Origin: Mesorhizobium erdmanii USDA 3471
GTDB taxonomy: Bacteria > Pseudomonadota > Alphaproteobacteria > Rhizobiales > Rhizobiaceae
Length of the DNA stretch: 64,000 nucleotides
Direction of reading: 5' to 3'
Assembly: GCF_000472705.1 (NCBI RefSeq)
Contig: NZ_KI421455.1
Span: 362,045 to 426,044 of the forward strand
Shown here: piece by piece, positions 61,951-64,000 of the stretch
Numbering within the stretch: the stretch's first letter is position 1
How the letters are laid out: every line of letters starts with the position of its first letter
The notes under the pieces: model-generated
What the model was told of the DNA's origin: nothing
Database searches by the model: none
Seen by the model: the letters and a program-made list of their open reading frames with translations, nothing else
Translations under genes and position numbers: made by a program

Positions 61951-62097
61951 CGGTACGCATCAGCCGGCCCGCCAGACACAATCCAGAAACAAAATTCTAC
62001 AATCGGGAAAAACTCCTGAAAAGGTAGGGCGGCATAACGGTGCCGTGGCGGTCAGGTCATCGGCTGCGACGCTAGTCTCCGGGTTACGGATAAACCA

Positions 62098-62397
62098 ATG
62101 CCAAGATTGTCGATCAGCTTATTGGGAGCGTTGCTGGGTCTCGGCCTGGCCACTGCCGCTGCCGGTCAATCGGACGCAAAGGCGCCGCTCACCCGGAGCG
62201 AACGGTGCGCCAATCTCAGCCACCAATTTGATGAAGCCCTCGAAACCCATGCCACGGCAACGCAGGTCACCGCGGCAAAGGCACTTCAGAGAAAGGGCAA
62301 CCGGTACTGCGCCGCCAAGAAACAGGCACAGGGCATCCGGATGCTCGCCAACGCCCTGAAGCTGCTTGGAGTGACACCGAACGACCCGGTTCAGTGA
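62098..62397 (+). CDS. small secreted hypothetical protein
   Basis: The 99-aa protein starts MPRLSISLLGALLGLGLATAAAGQ, a signal peptide, and a helical mature part with two Cys (RCANL, RYCAAKK) that may form a disulfide. KALQRKGNRYCAAKKQAQGIRMLANALKLLG suggests an amphipathic helix. No family known to me. It is followed by another small exported protein 37 bases on. Confidence 0.65.
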   Translation: MPRLSISLLGALLGLGLATAAAGQSDAKAPLTRSERCANLSHQFDEALETHATATQVTAAKALQRKGNRYCAAKKQAQGIRMLANALKLLGVTPNDPVQ

Positions 62398-62434
62398 AGC
62401 TCGTAATTCGACCCGCTAAAAAGGAAATGAAGCC

Positions 62435-62743
62435 ATGAACAAGTCCATCCTGTCCGCCCTCGGCCTGGCCGTTGCTCTCGCCTTCTCGATGCCTGCTCTC
62501 GGCAACGCTGCTGCCACCACGACCGCTGCCCCGGCTGCGGCTACGACGACCACCGCCCCGGCTGCTGCCGCGACGACCACCGCTCCGATGAAGGCTGCTC
62601 CGAAGAAGGTCGCCAAGAAGACCGTCTGCAAGGCAACCAAGAAGCACAAGTGCCCGGTCAAGAAGGCCCCCAAGAAGGCGGCTGCCACAACCACTGCTCC
62701 GGCCACCACTGCTCCGGCCACGGCTCCCAAGAAGAAGCCCTGA
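62435..62743 (+). CDS. exported low-complexity Ala/Thr/Pro/Lys protein
   Basis: The 102-aa protein has a signal peptide (MNKSILSALGLAVALAFSMPALGNA). The mature part is runs of TTTAAPAAATTTTAP type repeats around a basic core KKVAKKTVCKATKKHKCPVKK with two Cys. Strong AAGGAAATGAAG ribosome site. Its low complexity makes homology calls unreliable. It may bind anionic envelope polymers by its lysines, which is only a guess. Confidence 0.7.
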   Translation: MNKSILSALGLAVALAFSMPALGNAAATTTAAPAAATTTTAPAAAATTTAPMKAAPKKVAKKTVCKATKKHKCPVKKAPKKAAATTTAPATTAPATAPKKKP

Positions 62744-62765
62744 TCGATCCGGAGCTGCTCTATCG

Positions 62766-62797
62766 AGGCCGTTCCAGCCGCACTGGCTGGGGCGGCC
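62766..62797 (+). terminator. hairpin after the low-complexity gene
   Basis: AGGCCG..CCAGCC pairs with GGCTGG..CGGCCT around a 5-base loop, followed by TTCTG. A likely terminator, though its T-run is short. Confidence 0.5.
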
Positions 62798-62901
62798 TTC
62801 TGCCAAGTGCATGGTCGATGAGCTGAACACCAGCGGCTTACAGCCATTAACCTCGATCGCAGTTCACCTGTTTTCAACACCGGCCGTTTAGGACAGCCCG
62901 C

Positions 62902-63216
62902 ATGAAGAAGCGGCTTTCGTCCATTTTTCGTTCCATGGTGATCGGCGGCCTCGTGGCCACCGGTGTCGCCAGGGTGCTTATTCTGTTCACCGCCAGCCCG
63001 GTGCCGGATCCGGCGAGCGGGCGCACCGAGCCCTCGCTGTTCGCGCCGGTGATTTCCAGCAATTGGGATTACATCACGCCCGTGCAGGCGTGGCTGCTCA
63101 TCGTGCTGCTCGTCGTGACCTTGATCTGCATTGCCGGATGGCCGATCGCGGCATGGCTGGAACGCCGTGCGGATGCCGAAGCAAATCGCCGCGTCTTCGG
63201 CCGACAGGGCCGTTGA
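62902..63216 (+). CDS. small two-helix membrane protein
   Basis: The 104-aa protein has two hydrophobic stretches (MVIGGLVATGVARVLILFTA; VQAWLLIVLLVVTLICIAGWPIAAWL) with a periplasmic-looking loop between, and a basic end (ERRADAEANRRVFGRQGR). AGGACAG precedes ATG 62902. No family known to me. Confidence 0.65.
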   Translation: MKKRLSSIFRSMVIGGLVATGVARVLILFTASPVPDPASGRTEPSLFAPVISSNWDYITPVQAWLLIVLLVVTLICIAGWPIAAWLERRADAEANRRVFGRQGR

Positions 63217-63370
63217 ACCGCGTCCGACGATTTCCCACATTAGGGTGAATGACCGGGCTGCCCGCCGGCGGCCCGCACGTCAATCAAAATGGACGATCGC
63301 TGCCGCCCGTGGCAAAATGCGAGGCACAGCCCGATCGCGAGACCGTCGGCTCCCCAAATTGTAGGCTCCA

Positions 63371-63676
63371 ATGCCTGAAATCACCACAAAACCGCGAACC
63401 AAGGTCAAGCCGCAAACCGAGCGGCCAAAGCTCTACAAGGTCATTCTCATCAATGACGATTTCACGCCGCGCGAATTCGTGGTGACCGTGCTGAAGGGCG
63501 AGTTCAAGCTCAGCGAGGACCAGGCGCACCGGATCATGATCACCGCGCACCGGCGCGGCGTCTGCGTGGTTGCGGTCTTCACCAAGGATATTGCCGAAAC
63601 CAAGGCGACGCGGGCTACCGATGCCGGCAAGGCCAAGGGCTATCCGCTGCTGTTCACGACCGAGCCGGAGGAGTAG
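63371..63676 (+). CDS. clpS: ATP-dependent Clp protease adaptor ClpS
   Basis: The 101-aa adaptor has LYKVILINDDFTPREFVVTVLKGEF (N-degron pocket with NDD), EDQAHRIMITAHRRGVCVVAVFTKDIAETKA and the end YPLLFTTEPEE. It delivers proteins with N-terminal aromatic or leucine residues to ClpAP. Rhizobia often have two ClpS types; I cannot tell which one this is for certain. No clpA follows within the window. Confidence 0.9.
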   Translation: MPEITTKPRTKVKPQTERPKLYKVILINDDFTPREFVVTVLKGEFKLSEDQAHRIMITAHRRGVCVVAVFTKDIAETKATRATDAGKAKGYPLLFTTEPEE

Positions 63677-63690
63677 GGAAGGGCAGCGTC

Positions 63691-63718
63691 TTTCTCCCCG
63701 TCACTATACGGGGAGAAA
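63691..63718. repeat. 11-bp hairpin repeat next to the IS
   Basis: TTTCTCCCCGT and ACGGGGAGAAA (perfect 11-bp stem, loop CACTAT) form a common rhizobial intergenic element. The IS end follows at once. Confidence 0.75.
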
Positions 63719-64000
63719 TGTCCGGTGTCCGAACCGGATAGATAGGTAACAGAATGGACTGATTAGATGGGTGACAGTTTTCTTGTCCGCCGGGAGGACC
63801 GGCGATGGTTTGGCGAGAGACTGGCATCATGGATGAGCGGCTCCGGTTTGTTGTGGACTGCCTTTCTGGCGAGGAGACGATGACGCAGCTGTGTGCGGCC
63901 TACGGCATCTCGCGCAAGAGCGGCTACAAATGGCTAGGGCGTTATCGGGAGTTTGGTCCGGAAGGTTTGCACGATCGGCCGCGAGCGCCGCTCAATCACG
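63719..64000 (+). mobile_element. IS481-like insertion sequence, left end
   Basis: From TGTCCGGTGTCCGAACCGG at 63719 onward the sequence looks like the left end of an IS of this type, with the transposase start 86 bases in. The exact end is uncertain, because the repeat next door may naturally continue into TGTCCGG. The right end is outside the window. Confidence 0.7.
63805..64000 (+). CDS. IS481-family transposase, N-terminal part
   Basis: The frame from ATG 63805 (GGGAGGACC upstream) reads WRETGIMDERLRFVVDCLSGE, then TQLCAAYGISRKSGYKWLGR and FGPEGLHDRPRAPLNH, the helix-turn-helix DNA-binding part of IS481-type integrases. The catalytic DDE domain lies beyond the window edge, so intactness cannot be judged. 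Confidence 0.88.
   Translation, partial: MVWRETGIMDERLRFVVDCLSGEETMTQLCAAYGISRKSGYKWLGRYREFGPEGLHDRPRAPLNH

Noticed and set aside
1..64000. CRISPR array, prophage or secretion cluster
   Set aside because: No array of short direct repeats with spacers, no phage structural genes and no secretion operon were seen; the window is mainly chromosomal housekeeping.

Overview
The window is GC-rich DNA from an alphaproteobacterium of the order Rhizobiales, very probably Mesorhizobium. The evidence is gene content: the vitamin B6 degradation genes known from Mesorhizobium loti, a CtrA/SciP/ChpT cell-cycle cluster, EipA, a fused TrpE(G) behind a rhizobial trpL leader, ChoXWV choline uptake, and a RirA-type iron box. 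It reads as ordinary chromosomal backbone, with one insertion sequence entering at the right edge.

Layout. 1-3.0 kb: the tail of an ABC permease followed by 4-pyridoxolactonase, pyridoxamine-pyruvate aminotransferase and pyridoxal 4-dehydrogenase, which are consecutive steps of pyridoxine breakdown. 3.3-5.8 kb: tRNA-Met, a Gfo/Idh/MocA oxidoreductase and MnmA. 6.0-13.1 kb: a cell-cycle and envelope block (sciP, an unrelated MDR/HxlR pair, fliJ, ctrA, a lone receiver protein, chpT, eipA and a membrane-anchored coiled-coil protein). Its intergenic DNA carries CtrA-like boxes and a tight cluster of GANTC (CcrM) sites. 13.1-24 kb: housekeeping and stress genes (SpoU methyltransferase, NolR-like ArsR, HugZ, SDR, GNAT, glutathionyl-hydroquinone reductase, Nudix, phosphoesterase, hydrolase) and a TPR regulator whose start is preceded by a large inverted repeat.

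24-38 kb: leuA with a leucine-rich leader peptide, an ATP-grasp/esterase gene pair, a siderophore-interacting protein behind a RirA-like box, decayed genes (a multiply frameshifted membrane protein and a broken Phd/YefM antitoxin), a secreted protein made of two internal repeats, a CDF metal transporter, and trpE(G) with a complete trpL attenuator. The leu and trp leaders have the same promoter-to-ATG geometry, which suggests that both are leaderless transcripts. Two copies of a long palindromic intergenic repeat lie at 34.2 and 38.7 kb in opposite orientation.

38-47.5 kb: metabolic and transport genes (PEP-mutase family, aspartoacylase family, MFS, flavoprotein disulfide reductase, NodL-like acetyltransferase, GlxA-type regulator, isochorismatase, fhs). 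47.8-54.6 kb: the best candidate for an undescribed system. Five co-directional, closely spaced genes encode a coiled-coil protein, a 381-aa unknown, a divergent AAA+ ATPase, a DUF6638-like protein and a membrane-anchored DUF2333 protein. None has a function I can name.

54.8-64 kb: a cytochrome c, thymidine kinase, the choline ABC transporter choXWV, an OmpR/EnvZ-type two-component pair, three small exported or membrane proteins, ClpS, and the start of an IS481-type transposase next to an 11-bp hairpin repeat.
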